DNA of 44,694 bases from Prevotellaceae bacterium UBA1710 (GTDB lineage Bacteria > Bacteroidota > Bacteroidia > Bacteroidales > Bacteroidaceae): positions 84,796 to 129,489 of the forward strand of contig DCJC01000006.1 of NCBI GenBank assembly GCA_002317355.1, written 5' to 3'. Shown piece after piece: positions 30,949 through 40,319 of the stretch (its first letter is position 1; every line of letters starts with the position of its first letter). The notes under the pieces were generated by a model. That model did no database searches. It was not told the origin of the DNA and was given only the letters and a program-made list of their open reading frames with translations. Made by a program: the position numbers and the translations under genes.

Positions 30949-33282
30949 TTATCTCTTCAGCAAGTTCATCTGTACAGATGGCTTCATTACATCATTGACC
31001 TTCTCTGTAGAGCCCTTCACGTTGATGCTGACCTTTTGGCGGATATCGGTAGCAGAAGCAGCAACGAGAATCTCGTACATGCCTTCATCAACCTTCCACT
31101 GAGCACCTTCTGTATCATATGATGCAAGGTCTGAAGCCTTGAAGGTCATAACAACCTCAGTCTCCTCACCAGGCTCAAGAGACTTTGTCTTGGCAAAGGC
31201 ACGAAGTTCCTTCTCCGGCTTGTTTGAAGCCTTGCTGTTTGGAGCTGCGACATAGAGTTCTACAACTTCCTTACCTGCAACCTTACCAGTATTCTTCACG
31301 GTAGCCTTAACGGTAAATACACCATTCTTCTCGTTGACATCAACCTTACCATACTCGAATGTTGTGTAACTGAGACCATAGCCGAATGGATATGCTACCT
31401 CCTTGCCGAAGCTGTCGTAGTAGCGGTAACCAACGTAGATATCTTCCTCATAGTTAGTGTAATCCACATTCTTGATCTCAGACTTGAGAGTATTGCCAGT
31501 CATGATGTTGACATTTGCCTTTTGGTCAACAGGGAAGTTCTTTGCAGATGGAGTATCCTCGAAAGACAAAGGCCATGACATGGTGAGCTTACCAGATGGA
31601 CTCTGCTTACCACTAAGAATATCTACAACGCTATTACCGCCTTCCTGACCAGCCTGCCAAGCACAGAGGATAGCATCCGGTAGATTACGCCATGAAGCAG
31701 TCTCAATAACACCACCGATATTGAGAAGTACAACAACCTTCTTTCCTGCAGCATGATATGCAGAACATACTTTCTCCATGAGTTGACGTTCCTGAGTGCT
31801 AAGAGAGAAATCTGCATGAGAACGGTCAAGGAACTCACCAGAGAGACGTCCGATAGTGATTACAGCCAAATCATTCTTCTCAACCTGTGCCTTCAGTTCT
31901 GCATCAGCAGGAACAATCTCCTTTACGAGTGGCATAGGCATGAACATGGCAAACTGTCCCATCTTTGAACGCTCTGCCTCGATAGCAGCCTTCTGCTCGG
32001 TGATATACTTGTTGTAGAGAGTCTTCTGTGCCTCGTCAACCTTGTATCCCGCATTCTCGAGACCTTCAGTCAAAGAAACGACATAAGCGTGATTCACATT
32101 GCCAGAACCTGTACCACCTGCAATGAAGTCATAGCTTGTACAACCGTAAAGACCGATGCTCTGCTTCTCAGCCAAAGGAAGAGTACCTTCGTTCTTGAGA
32201 AGTACCATACCCTCAAGAGCACTCTGTCGAGTTACCTGAGCATGAGCCTTAAGGTCTGGCTTATTGCTGTATTTATATCCCTTGTAGCGAGGTGTCTTCT
32301 CAATGAGTGAGAGAATACGGCTGACATTACGGTTAACATCATCCTCCTTAAGAGTACCGTTCTTTACAGCTTCAACAATCTGAGTGAACTGAGTATCGCG
32401 TCCTGGCTGCAGCATATCGTTACCAGCCCATACCTGCTTTGCACCATCAGCACCACCAAACCAGTCGGTCATTACAGTACCCTGATAGCCCCATTCATCA
32501 CGAAGGATTGTCTCAATCAGTTCCTTATTCTCAGAAGTATAGATACCGTTGATGAAGTTATACGATGTCATAACAGTCCAAGGCTGTGACTCCTTTACAG
32601 CAATCTCGAAAGGCTTGAGGTATATCTCACGCAATGCACGCTGAGAGATATGTGCATCGTTTGCCATACGGTTGGTCTCCTGATTGTTACCGGCAAAATG
32701 CTTGATACTTGTACCTACATCGTTGCTCTGGATACCACGTACGTATGCTGCAGCAGTCTTACCTGCTATAAGCGGGTCTTCTGAATAGTATTCAAAGTTA
32801 CGGCCGTTCAGAGGACCACGATGTATGTTGAGAGCAGGAGCAAGAAGTACATCAGCACCATACTCCTTAACTTCCTCACCCATTGCCTTTCCTACCTGCT
32901 CTACGAGTTCCTCGTTCCATGTTGAAGCCAGAAGAGTGCCTATAGGGAAGTGTGTACAATAATATGTGGCGCTGTCACCTTCACGCTTTGCATCAATACG
33001 AAGACCTGCAGGACCATCAGCAAGCACAATTGCAGGAACACCGAGCGAGTCGAATGGATATGTTGTACCGGCAGCACCTGGTACCAATGACTTTGTGCTT
33101 CCTATCACAGCCTCATTACCGCTGAATCCAGCCATACCTGTACCTATGATCAAGCGTGCCTTATCTTCCACACTCAATGCGTTAATAACGCCCTCCTTGT
33201 CTATCTTTGGAGTGTTGGCATCATTGTTTGCACAGCCTACCAGCAATGCTGTTGCCGCTGTAATTGTCAATAGTTTTTTCAT
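30949..33282 (-). CDS. Glycoside hydrolase family 3 lipoprotein (beta-glycosidase)
   Basis: A 777-residue exported enzyme. The lipobox LLVGC (Cys17) marks it as a lipoprotein on a membrane facing the periplasm or outside. The GH3 N-terminal domain shows VLADGPAGLR (87-95), SIKHFAGNNQET with K194-H195, and the nucleophile Asp273 in GTVMTDWFGG. The second GH3 domain follows (ALEGMVLLKNEGTLPL), and the C-terminal part is fibronectin-III-like (YRYYDSFGKEVAYPFGYGLSYTTFEYG onward). Substrate could be beta-glucosides or beta-xylosides; not decided by sequence. It begins 2 bases after the esterase gene. Confidence 0.93.
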   Translation of the reverse strand: MKKLLTITAATALLVGCANNDANTPKIDKEGVINALSVEDKARLIIGTGMAGFSGNEAVIGSTKSLVPGAAGTTYPFDSLGVPAIVLADGPAGLRIDAKREGDSATYYCTHFPIGTLLASTWNEELVEQVGKAMGEEVKEYGADVLLAPALNIHRGPLNGRNFEYYSEDPLIAGKTAAAYVRGIQSNDVGTSIKHFAGNNQETNRMANDAHISQRALREIYLKPFEIAVKESQPWTVMTSYNFINGIYTSENKELIETILRDEWGYQGTVMTDWFGGADGAKQVWAGNDMLQPGRDTQFTQIVEAVKNGTLKEDDVNRNVSRILSLIEKTPRYKGYKYSNKPDLKAHAQVTRQSALEGMVLLKNEGTLPLAEKQSIGLYGCTSYDFIAGGTGSGNVNHAYVVSLTEGLENAGYKVDEAQKTLYNKYITEQKAAIEAERSKMGQFAMFMPMPLVKEIVPADAELKAQVEKNDLAVITIGRLSGEFLDRSHADFSLSTQERQLMEKVCSAYHAAGKKVVVLLNIGGVIETASWRNLPDAILCAWQAGQEGGNSVVDILSGKQSPSGKLTMSWPLSFEDTPSAKNFPVDQKANVNIMTGNTLKSEIKNVDYTNYEEDIYVGYRYYDSFGKEVAYPFGYGLSYTTFEYGKVDVNEKNGVFTVKATVKNTGKVAGKEVVELYVAAPNSKASNKPEKELRAFAKTKSLEPGEETEVVMTFKASDLASYDTEGAQWKVDEGMYEILVAASATDIRQKVSINVKGSTEKVNDVMKPSVQMNLLKR

Positions 33283-33284
33283 GT

Positions 33285-34520
33285 TTATTTGAATATTTTT
33301 TGTGAGAATTCTATGAAATATGTTCGCCAGTTACGCCAGATATGGCCACCTTCAGTTTCGCGATAGAAATAAGGATACCCATGCTCATCCATGTACTTGA
33401 GCATTCCGTCGTTGCCTTGCTTTAGGAAATCGGTCTTACCTATCGCTATATAATAAAGGTATGGCTTGTTCTTCTTACTGAACTGATTCGCCATCTGCTT
33501 GTCAAAGTCTGCATAAACAGGACTGGCACCTGCTTCATCCTTGCCACGACGACCATCGCCAGCACTTGCACCTGAAAAGAGCCCTACGTAGCCATACTCA
33601 CCTGCATAGTATTTTGAAATATGCTCAGAATGGAACGATCCCATAGAAAGACCAGCTATTGCACGATGACGCTTATCATTGATGGTGCGGAAATGACTCT
33701 CTACATATTTTCGGATATCAGGGAAAGACAACTCGAAGGCTGCTTCCTTCATTCCTGTCTTAACACCACCCATCACCATCTCTGGCTGAGCAAAGCCACC
33801 GGCACGTTCACCAGCAGCTGCCTCTTCGTATGCGTTACCATTTGTCATTACAAGAATCATCGGTTCTGCCTTGCCTGTCGCAATGAGATTGTCAAGCACC
33901 TGAGTCACACGTCCTTGCGTAAACCAAGCCTCCTCATCACCACCACTACCATGAAGGAGATAGAACACAGGATACTTCTTGTTTGACTCCTCATATCCGG
34001 CAGGGGTATAGATTGTCATACGACGCTTCATTCCCAATGAAGGAGAGTCGTACCAGCACTTGCGTACAGTTCCGTGAGGCACATCATTAACCTGAAAGAG
34101 ATCACCTTGATCTCCTTTCTCTTTTGTTATGATAAAGTAGTTGGTGAGAGTCTTTACATCACGGTTCACAAATACATTCATAAGGTCAAGTTCTTTCTTG
34201 CCATCTATGATGAAGTTGTATGTGTAATAGTTGGCAGGAAGAGGCTCTTTGGTGGTAAATTCCCATACACCGTTCTTCTCCTCCAGATTGGCAGGAGTGT
34301 TTACAGCCCATTTACCCTGAGGCGTATCTATCAGAGTCTCAGGCAAGAAGTCTCCTGACACCTGAACACTTACGGCTTTGGGAGCCTGCACACGGAATGT
34401 AACGGTGTGATCAGCATTTATCTCTGGCGATTTTATCTCGCCACCACCGAAAAGTGCCTGTTGTGCCATTGCATACGTTCCCATAAGAAGAGCACAAGAA
34501 AGTAATGTCGTTTTTCTCAT
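33285..34520 (-). CDS. CE1-type esterase with N-terminal E-set domain
   Basis: The 411-residue product is taken to start at 34520 (MRKTTLLSCALLMGTYAMAQ), which gives a clean signal peptide; an in-frame start 18 codons upstream does not. Residues about 25-130 are a CBM48/E-set-like domain, then an esterase D/feruloyl-esterase domain (CE1) with YLLHGSGGDEEAW, the nucleophile Ser292 in AGLSMGSF, Asp364 in GKTDF and His393 in EGGHIW. Enzymes of this architecture remove acyl or feruloyl groups from xylan. It forms an operon with the GH3 and acyltransferase genes, suggesting hemicellulose use. Confidence 0.88.
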   Translation of the reverse strand: MRKTTLLSCALLMGTYAMAQQALFGGGEIKSPEINADHTVTFRVQAPKAVSVQVSGDFLPETLIDTPQGKWAVNTPANLEEKNGVWEFTTKEPLPANYYTYNFIIDGKKELDLMNVFVNRDVKTLTNYFIITKEKGDQGDLFQVNDVPHGTVRKCWYDSPSLGMKRRMTIYTPAGYEESNKKYPVFYLLHGSGGDEEAWFTQGRVTQVLDNLIATGKAEPMILVMTNGNAYEEAAAGERAGGFAQPEMVMGGVKTGMKEAAFELSFPDIRKYVESHFRTINDKRHRAIAGLSMGSFHSEHISKYYAGEYGYVGLFSGASAGDGRRGKDEAGASPVYADFDKQMANQFSKKNKPYLYYIAIGKTDFLKQGNDGMLKYMDEHGYPYFYRETEGGHIWRNWRTYFIEFSQKIFK

Positions 34521-35059
34521 ACAAAATATTTGGTTGTTAGAATAATATACTATCAGGTCTATATTTCTAAGCAACAGAAAGTTGCAAAGAGCATCATCAT
34601 ATCTTTTTCATCCAGTTTTTGTGCTATGAATAAAGAAACATCAAAAACAGAAATGACATGGCAAAATTACAAATAAAAACTGAAAAACATACATCTTTCT
34701 GCATTTTTTTTGCATGAAAGAGTGATTTTTAGAACGCAGAATATAAATTAAGTTAGAGTTTGCAATCTCACGCATTACATTTTGTCAATAAAAATGTTAA
34801 AATGTAGGGAAGGAGAAGAAAAACATCAATATCTATTCTTTATTTTGAGAAAAAAGCATTACTTTTATTCCCGAAATAGAATATTATTCCTAATAGCATT
34901 AAAAACTCGCAAACAGCAAGACCATTCCCACAATAAGTGCGGTAAGAGTTAACATTCTGTGAGTAAACACAATACAATCAAAAACGAGTAAAAATAAAAA
35001 GAAATGCCGAATCGCTTGAAAGGATGTAGGCAATACAACAACTAAAACTTAATTAAACT
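34521..35059. other. Divergent intergenic region, no gene seen
   Basis: An AT-rich stretch between the minus-strand esterase operon and the plus-strand DUF4332 gene. No open frame of credible composition, RNA gene or clear consensus promoter was recognised. Confidence 0.5.
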
Positions 35060-35467
35060 ATGAGCTACAAAATTGATGTAATCGAAGGTATAGGCGATGT
35101 CTATGCTGAGAAACTAACAGCTGTTGGCATTAAAACGACAGAAGAGCTCCTCGCAAAGTGCGCTACTCCTAAGGGTCGTAAGGATCTGACAGAGGAAACT
35201 GGCATCAGCGACAAACTTATCCTGAAATGGACCAACCATGCAGACCTCATGCGTATCAATGGCATAGCAGGTCAGTTTGCTGAACTGCTCGAGGCAGCAG
35301 GTGTTGATACAGTTAAGGAACTCAAGCATCGTGTACCAGCCAACCTCAAGGAAAAACTCGATGAGGTGAATGCTGTTAAGAACCTCGTTAACCGTGTGCC
35401 TAACCTTCCAGAAGTTGAAAAGATGATTGAGCAGGCTAAGGAACTCGAAGCCATCATCACATACTAA
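35060..35467 (+). CDS. DUF4332 helix-hairpin-helix protein
   Basis: A 135-residue protein with two helix-hairpin-helix units: IDVIEGIGDVYAEKLTAVGIKTTEELLAKC (4-34) and DLMRINGIAGQFAELLEAAGVDTVKELKHR (56-86). This is the DUF4332 arrangement, resembling the DNA-binding HhH repeats of topoisomerases and ribosomal S13-like proteins. The C-terminus is a charged helix. It is monocistronic with a strong terminator. Non-specific DNA binding is likely; the biological role is unknown. Confidence 0.82.
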   Translation: MSYKIDVIEGIGDVYAEKLTAVGIKTTEELLAKCATPKGRKDLTEETGISDKLILKWTNHADLMRINGIAGQFAELLEAAGVDTVKELKHRVPANLKEKLDEVNAVKNLVNRVPNLPEVEKMIEQAKELEAIITY

Positions 35468-35498
35468 CAAAAGAGTTAGTCTGATTCTACAATAAATC

Positions 35499-35536
35499 AA
35501 GACGTGCAACCCATCCGAGTTGCACGTCTTTCTTAT
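35499..35536 (+). terminator. Intrinsic terminator of the DUF4332 gene
   Basis: AAGACGTGCAAC (35499-35510) pairs perfectly with GTTGCACGTCTT (35519-35530), followed by TCTTATTT. Confidence 0.9.
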
Positions 35537-35564
35537 TTATTCAAATTTCGCAAGCTCCACTTAG

Positions 35565-35696
35565 AAGTACAAGGAGTACAAGAAGTACAAGGAGTACAAG
35601 ACGATTGCATTTATCGCGGAAGGTTGTAAACGAGCCGTTATATCCAGACATTCGTCTTGCACTACTTTTACTACTTGTACTCCTTGCTACTCCTTG
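35565..35696. repeat. Long-hairpin repeat, copy A
   Basis: The left arm (35565-35604) is built from repeats of AGTACAAGG/AGTACAAGA and ends in ACGA. The right arm (35652-35696) starts TCGTCTTG and continues with ACTACTT/TACTCCTT units, nearly complementary over about 40 bases. The about 47-base loop contains ATTTATC and ATCCAGACATTCGTCTTG. A second copy lies at 40081-40222. Confidence 0.85.
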
Positions 35697-35709
35697 AATT
35701 TCGTTTATC

Positions 35710-37038
35710 TTACTTCATAAACTCTGTAATATCTCCGCTGATGAGGAGAAGAGTGATCTCGCACATCTTGGCATCATACTCTACCTTCAGAACATTCTCC
35801 TCTGCATCGAGGAGGCTCTTCTGCACCTGACGGAGGTCGAAGCCCGAGAGATCACCAAGCTTGTATCTGTCAAGAGCACTCTCGTAGTTGTTGCGAGCAA
35901 TACGAAGATTCTCCTGCTGAAGTGAAAGGAGCTCAAGGTTAGTGCGATAAGTCTGATAGCAGGTAGTGAGCTGTGCCTGAAGATCAAGCTGAAGCTGATC
36001 GAGCTTGAGCTGACGGTTACGGATATTCAACTGAGCATTCTCACGCTCACGCTTCCTGTTGCCATCAAAGATATTGATTCCGAGAGTGAGTCCGCCACTA
36101 AACGCAAGATTCTGACGTTCGCGAGTCACGCTCTTGTCGTAGAAATACATGTTGTAGCCATACTGTCCGTTGAGCTTGAGGTAAGGATAATTGCGTGATG
36201 TAACCTTCTTATAGTCGAGCTCTGCCATCTGAGTATTCTGACGAGCATACAACAAACTGGTATTTGCAGCAAGAGAGCGTTCCCAAAGTGCTGGCAAAAG
36301 GAGATTGTCACGCACACGGATAGTAGTATCAGAAATATTCACAGAACTATTCAGTTCCTTGTTTGCCATAAGCTGGTTGAGGCGGATCTGACTCTTGACA
36401 ACAGCCTCCTTCTGACGAACATACGAAGAGCTGTCAGTATGGAAATCCGAGCGTGCCAACTGATAGTCAAGACCTGAGAAACGTCCTGTCTGATAGTTGA
36501 GTTCCGCTATACGAAGACGCTCACGTGAGAGAGCCATTGTGTAGCGATAATGCTTACGACGGATAACCTGCTGAACACAGTTGTAATACTCTGATGAAAT
36601 GTCAGCAATAAGATCCTCCACAGCCATACGGGTAGATGTCTCACCCTGCTTCTCAAGCAACTGCAACTGCTTATACGATGTCTGTATCTTGAAGCCGTCA
36701 AAGATAGTCCAGTTGAGAGTAACACCCGCACCTAATGAGTTATCAAACGCATTCTTCACGGTTGTTGTCTCACCGTTTGCACGTGAAGTGGTCTTGTCGA
36801 AATTGGTGAACGTAGGACGATATGCCACCGACGCATCCACCACAGGAGAACCACCAGCATTCGACCAAGTGGCATTGTTATGCGCAATCTCCTCCTCGTT
36901 GCGAGTGATGTGCATCTGGTAGTTGTTCTCCAAAGCACGTGAGATGCACTCTTTGAGTGACTGGGCAGAGGCTGGCGTTGCAAACAGCCAACACCCAACA
37001 CCTAACACCCAACACCTGATTATATTATTCCTTTTCAT
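35710..37038 (-). CDS. TolC-family outer-membrane efflux protein
   Basis: A 442-residue outer-membrane factor. The signal peptide (ending about ASAQ, residue 26) is partly encoded by tandem repeats. The mature protein has two OEP repeats with long helices (AVEDLIADISSEYYNCVQQVIRRKHYRY, QAQLTTCYQTYRTNLELLSLQQENLRIARNNYESALDRYKLGDLSGFDLRQVQ), the classic TolC pattern. It forms the exit duct for the RND pump encoded immediately upstream; its start overlaps the pump gene's stop by 14 bases. It is the last gene of the efflux operon. Substrate unknown. Confidence 0.9.
   Translation of the reverse strand: MKRNNIIRCWVLGVGCWLFATPASAQSLKECISRALENNYQMHITRNEEEIAHNNATWSNAGGSPVVDASVAYRPTFTNFDKTTSRANGETTTVKNAFDNSLGAGVTLNWTIFDGFKIQTSYKQLQLLEKQGETSTRMAVEDLIADISSEYYNCVQQVIRRKHYRYTMALSRERLRIAELNYQTGRFSGLDYQLARSDFHTDSSSYVRQKEAVVKSQIRLNQLMANKELNSSVNISDTTIRVRDNLLLPALWERSLAANTSLLYARQNTQMAELDYKKVTSRNYPYLKLNGQYGYNMYFYDKSVTRERQNLAFSGGLTLGINIFDGNRKRERENAQLNIRNRQLKLDQLQLDLQAQLTTCYQTYRTNLELLSLQQENLRIARNNYESALDRYKLGDLSGFDLRQVQKSLLDAEENVLKVEYDAKMCEITLLLISGDITEFMK
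36988..37018 (-). repeat. Tandem repeat encoding part of the TolC signal peptide
   Basis: The plus strand reads as consecutive near-copies of CCAACAC/CTAACAC units. On the minus strand this encodes CWVLGVGCWL, the hydrophobic core of the signal peptide. Confidence 0.75.
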
Positions 37039-40000
37039 TTGTTTTCTTCTTTGAGAGATCAGTAGAGATGTAACTATACACTGCAGGCACCACGAACATG
37101 GTCATGAAGGTAGAAAGCACCATACCACCCACAACGGCAATACCCATCGCAATACGCTGGTTACTACCCTCGCCTGTTGCGCATGCCAATGGAATAAGAC
37201 CGAGTACGGTAGATGTACTGGTCATAAGGATTGGGCGCAGACGCTGGAGTGAAGCCTCACGGATAGCCTGGAACTTATCCATACCAGCCAACTGCTTCTG
37301 GTTGGCAAACTCCACGATAAGGATACCGTTCTTGGCTACGAGTCCGATGAGCATGATGATACCAATCTGACTGAAGAGATTCATCGTTATCTCATTGATA
37401 GACATAAAGATAAGCGCACCGGCAATAGCCAAAGGCACGGTAAGCATGATGACTACAGGATCCTTGAAACTCTCGAACTGGGCAGCAAGGATGAGGTAGA
37501 TGAGAACGATGGCGAGGATGAAGGCGAACATCAGACTTGATGAACTCTCACGGAACTCCTTTGAGTCACCTGAGAGGGCTGTACGGAATGAGTCATCGAG
37601 TGTCTCCTTCGCAATCTTATCCATCTCGTCAAGTCCTTCGCCGATTGTCTTTCCGTCAGCAAGACCTGCAGAAATAGTAGCAGCCACGAATCGGTTGTAA
37701 CGGAAGAGTCGTGGAGGAGCGATACCTTCATTGAGCGAGATGAGGTTGTCCATCTGAATCATATCATTCGACTTATTACGAATATAGATAGACTTCAAAT
37801 CCGCTGGCTTATTACGGCTCTGACGGTTGATCTCACCCTTAATCTCATACTGCTTTCCGTTCATATAGAAATATCCCATACGCTGACCGCTGAGTCCGTA
37901 CTGAAGTGTCTGAGCCACATCACGGGTAGAAACACCAAGGATACTTGCACGATCACGATTGATAGAGAGACGAGCCTCTGGCTTACTGAACTTCAGGTTT
38001 ACGTCAGCCATACGGAAGGTTGGATTCGAATTTACCTTTGCCATAAACTTAGGAAGCACCATCTGGAGCTTCTCAAGGTTGGTTGCCTGAAGCACATACT
38101 GAATAGGCATACCACCTCTACGGCCACCGAATGAAGACTGCTGCTGAACGAATGAGCGTGCCTTTGTCTTGGTAGAAACAGCCTTGGTGATCTTCTCTGC
38201 CACCTCCATCTGACTATAGTCACGATCCTTCAAATCCTTGAGGGTGATACGCACATTACCTGCCCCCGCACTTACGCGAGCTGTGGTATTGTCGGCATCA
38301 GGACAGATAGAATCCACCACGAGATTGATATCCTCAGTATAGTCACGGATATACTCATAGCTCACGCCCTCAGTTCCCTGTGTACGGATAGTTATAGAAG
38401 AACGGTCCTCCATTGGAGCCATCTCCGAAGGAATATCTCCCCACAGCCATACGATGACACCTATAAGAATCGCGATGAGCGGCAACACCGTCCAACGATG
38501 ATTGAGCACGGCAGAAAGACCCTTGTCATATTTATTGTTAAGTCCTTCGAAGAATGGTTCGGTGAGTGTGTAGAAGCGATTCTTCTCCTTGCGACGAACA
38601 AGAATCTTGGTACTCAGCATAGGCGTGATGGTGAGAGCGGCAAATGATGAGATACACACCGTACCCGCAATCACGATACTGAACTCACGGAACAACCTAC
38701 CCGTGATACCATCCATGAAGACGATAGGCAGGAACACGGCAATCAGCGTCACGGTGGTAGAGATTACGGCAAAGAAAATCTCCTTCGCACCTTCGATACC
38801 TGCCTGGAATGGACGCATGCCTCGCTCTATTCGCACGTAGATATTCTCCGTCATTACGATGGCATCATCCACCACAAGACCTACCGAGAGCACGATAGCA
38901 AGCATGGTGAGCACGTTTATGGAGAAGCCCGCGAGATACATCACGAAGAACGAACCGATGAGCGATACCGGAATTACGATACAAGGAATGAGCGTAACGC
39001 GCCAGTCGCGGAGGAAGAGGAAGATGATGAGGATAACGAGTATGAAAGCCTCAAAGATAGTATTCTTCACCTCATCGATAGAAGCACGGATGAACTTGGT
39101 GTTATCGAAGCTGTACTTGAAGTGGACATCCTCTGGGAGGTCCTTCTTCATCTGCTCCATACGCTTATACACGGCATTTGCAATCTCGATGTGGTTAGCA
39201 CCCGGCTGTGGCACCACAACGACACCCACCATAGGCACACCATTCATCTTCATGTAGCTCTTGATGTCGGCAGGACCAAGTTCGGCACGACCGATATCGC
39301 TGAAACGCACAATCTGATTGCCATTCTGCTTAATAATAAGGTCATTGAACTCCTTGGCTGTGTGCATCAATCCCATGGTACGTACAGAGAGTTCCACGGT
39401 GTTACCCTCGATACTTCCAGAAGGCAACTCCACATTCTCCCTATCCACCGTGGTCTTTACATCCATTGGAGTAACACCATAGCCAGCCATCTTCACAGGG
39501 TCGAGCCAAAGGCGCATAGAATAGCGTTTCTCACCCCAGATACCTACGCTACTAACGTCGCTGATGGTCTGCAACTGCTCCTTAACGGTAAGGTCGGCTA
39601 TCTCACTGAGTTCCAGCAACGAGCGCTTGTCACTCTGCAAGGCAACCATAAGGATAGGCATAGCATCAGCATCAGCCTTTGAAACGGTTGGAGGGTCACA
39701 GTCGCGAGGAAGGAATCGCTGTGCGCGTGACACCTTGTCGCGAACGTCATTGGCAGCGGTCTCAAGATCGACAGAGAGCTCAAACTCAACGGTTATTCGG
39801 CTACTACCCTGCGAGCTGACACTCGAAAGGCTTCGGATACCAGGAATACCATTGATATTCTGCTCAAGAGGTTCGGTTATCTGATTCTCTATGACATCGG
39901 CATTCGCTCCCGGATAGGAGCAGTCAACCGAGATGATAGGGTTATCAACCGAAGGGTATTCGCGAACGCCCAGATAGGTATAGCCGATGGCACCGAAGAT

Positions 40001-40066
40001 CAGAATGATCAGCGTCATCACCAATGCCAGCACAGGGCGGCGTATGCTTAGTTCGGATATGTTCAT
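37025..40066 (-). CDS. RND multidrug efflux transporter (AcrB/HAE1 family)
   Basis: A 1013-residue inner-membrane proton-driven pump, full length. The N-terminus ISELSIRRPVLALVMTLIILIFGAIGY is the first membrane helix; two large periplasmic loops follow. GLVVDDAIVMTENIYVRIERG in TM4 (around residue 400) carries the paired Asp residues of the proton relay. FRFSLEFS-type motifs and the second-half repeat (LMIGLVAKNGILIVEFANQKQ) are also present. It works with the MFP encoded upstream and the TolC protein downstream. It is hydrophobic/amphiphilic-efflux-like rather than a heavy-metal RND, judged by the HAE1-type motifs. Confidence 0.95.
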   Translation of the reverse strand: MNISELSIRRPVLALVMTLIILIFGAIGYTYLGVREYPSVDNPIISVDCSYPGANADVIENQITEPLEQNINGIPGIRSLSSVSSQGSSRITVEFELSVDLETAANDVRDKVSRAQRFLPRDCDPPTVSKADADAMPILMVALQSDKRSLLELSEIADLTVKEQLQTISDVSSVGIWGEKRYSMRLWLDPVKMAGYGVTPMDVKTTVDRENVELPSGSIEGNTVELSVRTMGLMHTAKEFNDLIIKQNGNQIVRFSDIGRAELGPADIKSYMKMNGVPMVGVVVVPQPGANHIEIANAVYKRMEQMKKDLPEDVHFKYSFDNTKFIRASIDEVKNTIFEAFILVILIIFLFLRDWRVTLIPCIVIPVSLIGSFFVMYLAGFSINVLTMLAIVLSVGLVVDDAIVMTENIYVRIERGMRPFQAGIEGAKEIFFAVISTTVTLIAVFLPIVFMDGITGRLFREFSIVIAGTVCISSFAALTITPMLSTKILVRRKEKNRFYTLTEPFFEGLNNKYDKGLSAVLNHRWTVLPLIAILIGVIVWLWGDIPSEMAPMEDRSSITIRTQGTEGVSYEYIRDYTEDINLVVDSICPDADNTTARVSAGAGNVRITLKDLKDRDYSQMEVAEKITKAVSTKTKARSFVQQQSSFGGRRGGMPIQYVLQATNLEKLQMVLPKFMAKVNSNPTFRMADVNLKFSKPEARLSINRDRASILGVSTRDVAQTLQYGLSGQRMGYFYMNGKQYEIKGEINRQSRNKPADLKSIYIRNKSNDMIQMDNLISLNEGIAPPRLFRYNRFVAATISAGLADGKTIGEGLDEMDKIAKETLDDSFRTALSGDSKEFRESSSSLMFAFILAIVLIYLILAAQFESFKDPVVIMLTVPLAIAGALIFMSINEITMNLFSQIGIIMLIGLVAKNGILIVEFANQKQLAGMDKFQAIREASLQRLRPILMTSTSTVLGLIPLACATGEGSNQRIAMGIAVVGGMVLSTFMTMFVVPAVYSYISTDLSKKKTNEKE

Positions 40067-40080
40067 TGTTTATTATTTTG

Positions 40081-40222
40081 AAGGAGTACAAGGAGTAATA
40101 AGTAGTTCAAGAAGTACAAGACGATAGTATTTATCACTATAAGAAGTCTCAGAAATCAGTTCGTCACATCCAGACTTTCGTCTTGTCCTACTTGTACTTC
40201 TTGTACTCCTTATTACTCCTTT
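40081..40222. repeat. Long-hairpin repeat, copy B
   Basis: The left arm (40081-40124) is made of AAGGAGTACAAGGAGTA and GAAGTACAAGACGA units. The right arm (40178-40222) reads TCGTCTTGTCCTACTTGTAC then TTCTTGTACTCC. The loop shares ATTTATC and CATCCAGACTTTCGTCTTG with copy A at 35565. It lies in the 253-base gap between the MFP and RND genes of one operon. Confidence 0.85.
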
Positions 40223-40319
40223 AAAGTAAAGCCGAGAGTGATTATTCTCTTAAATCCGACTATACTAACTACATTACTCTTTACTCTTTACCCTTTTCTC
40301 TTTAATCTTTATAAAAAAA

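Noticed and set aside
35565..35696. CRISPR array, suggested by repeated AGTACAAGG units
   Set aside because: The units are contiguous 9-mers in hairpin arms without spacers, and there are no cas genes.
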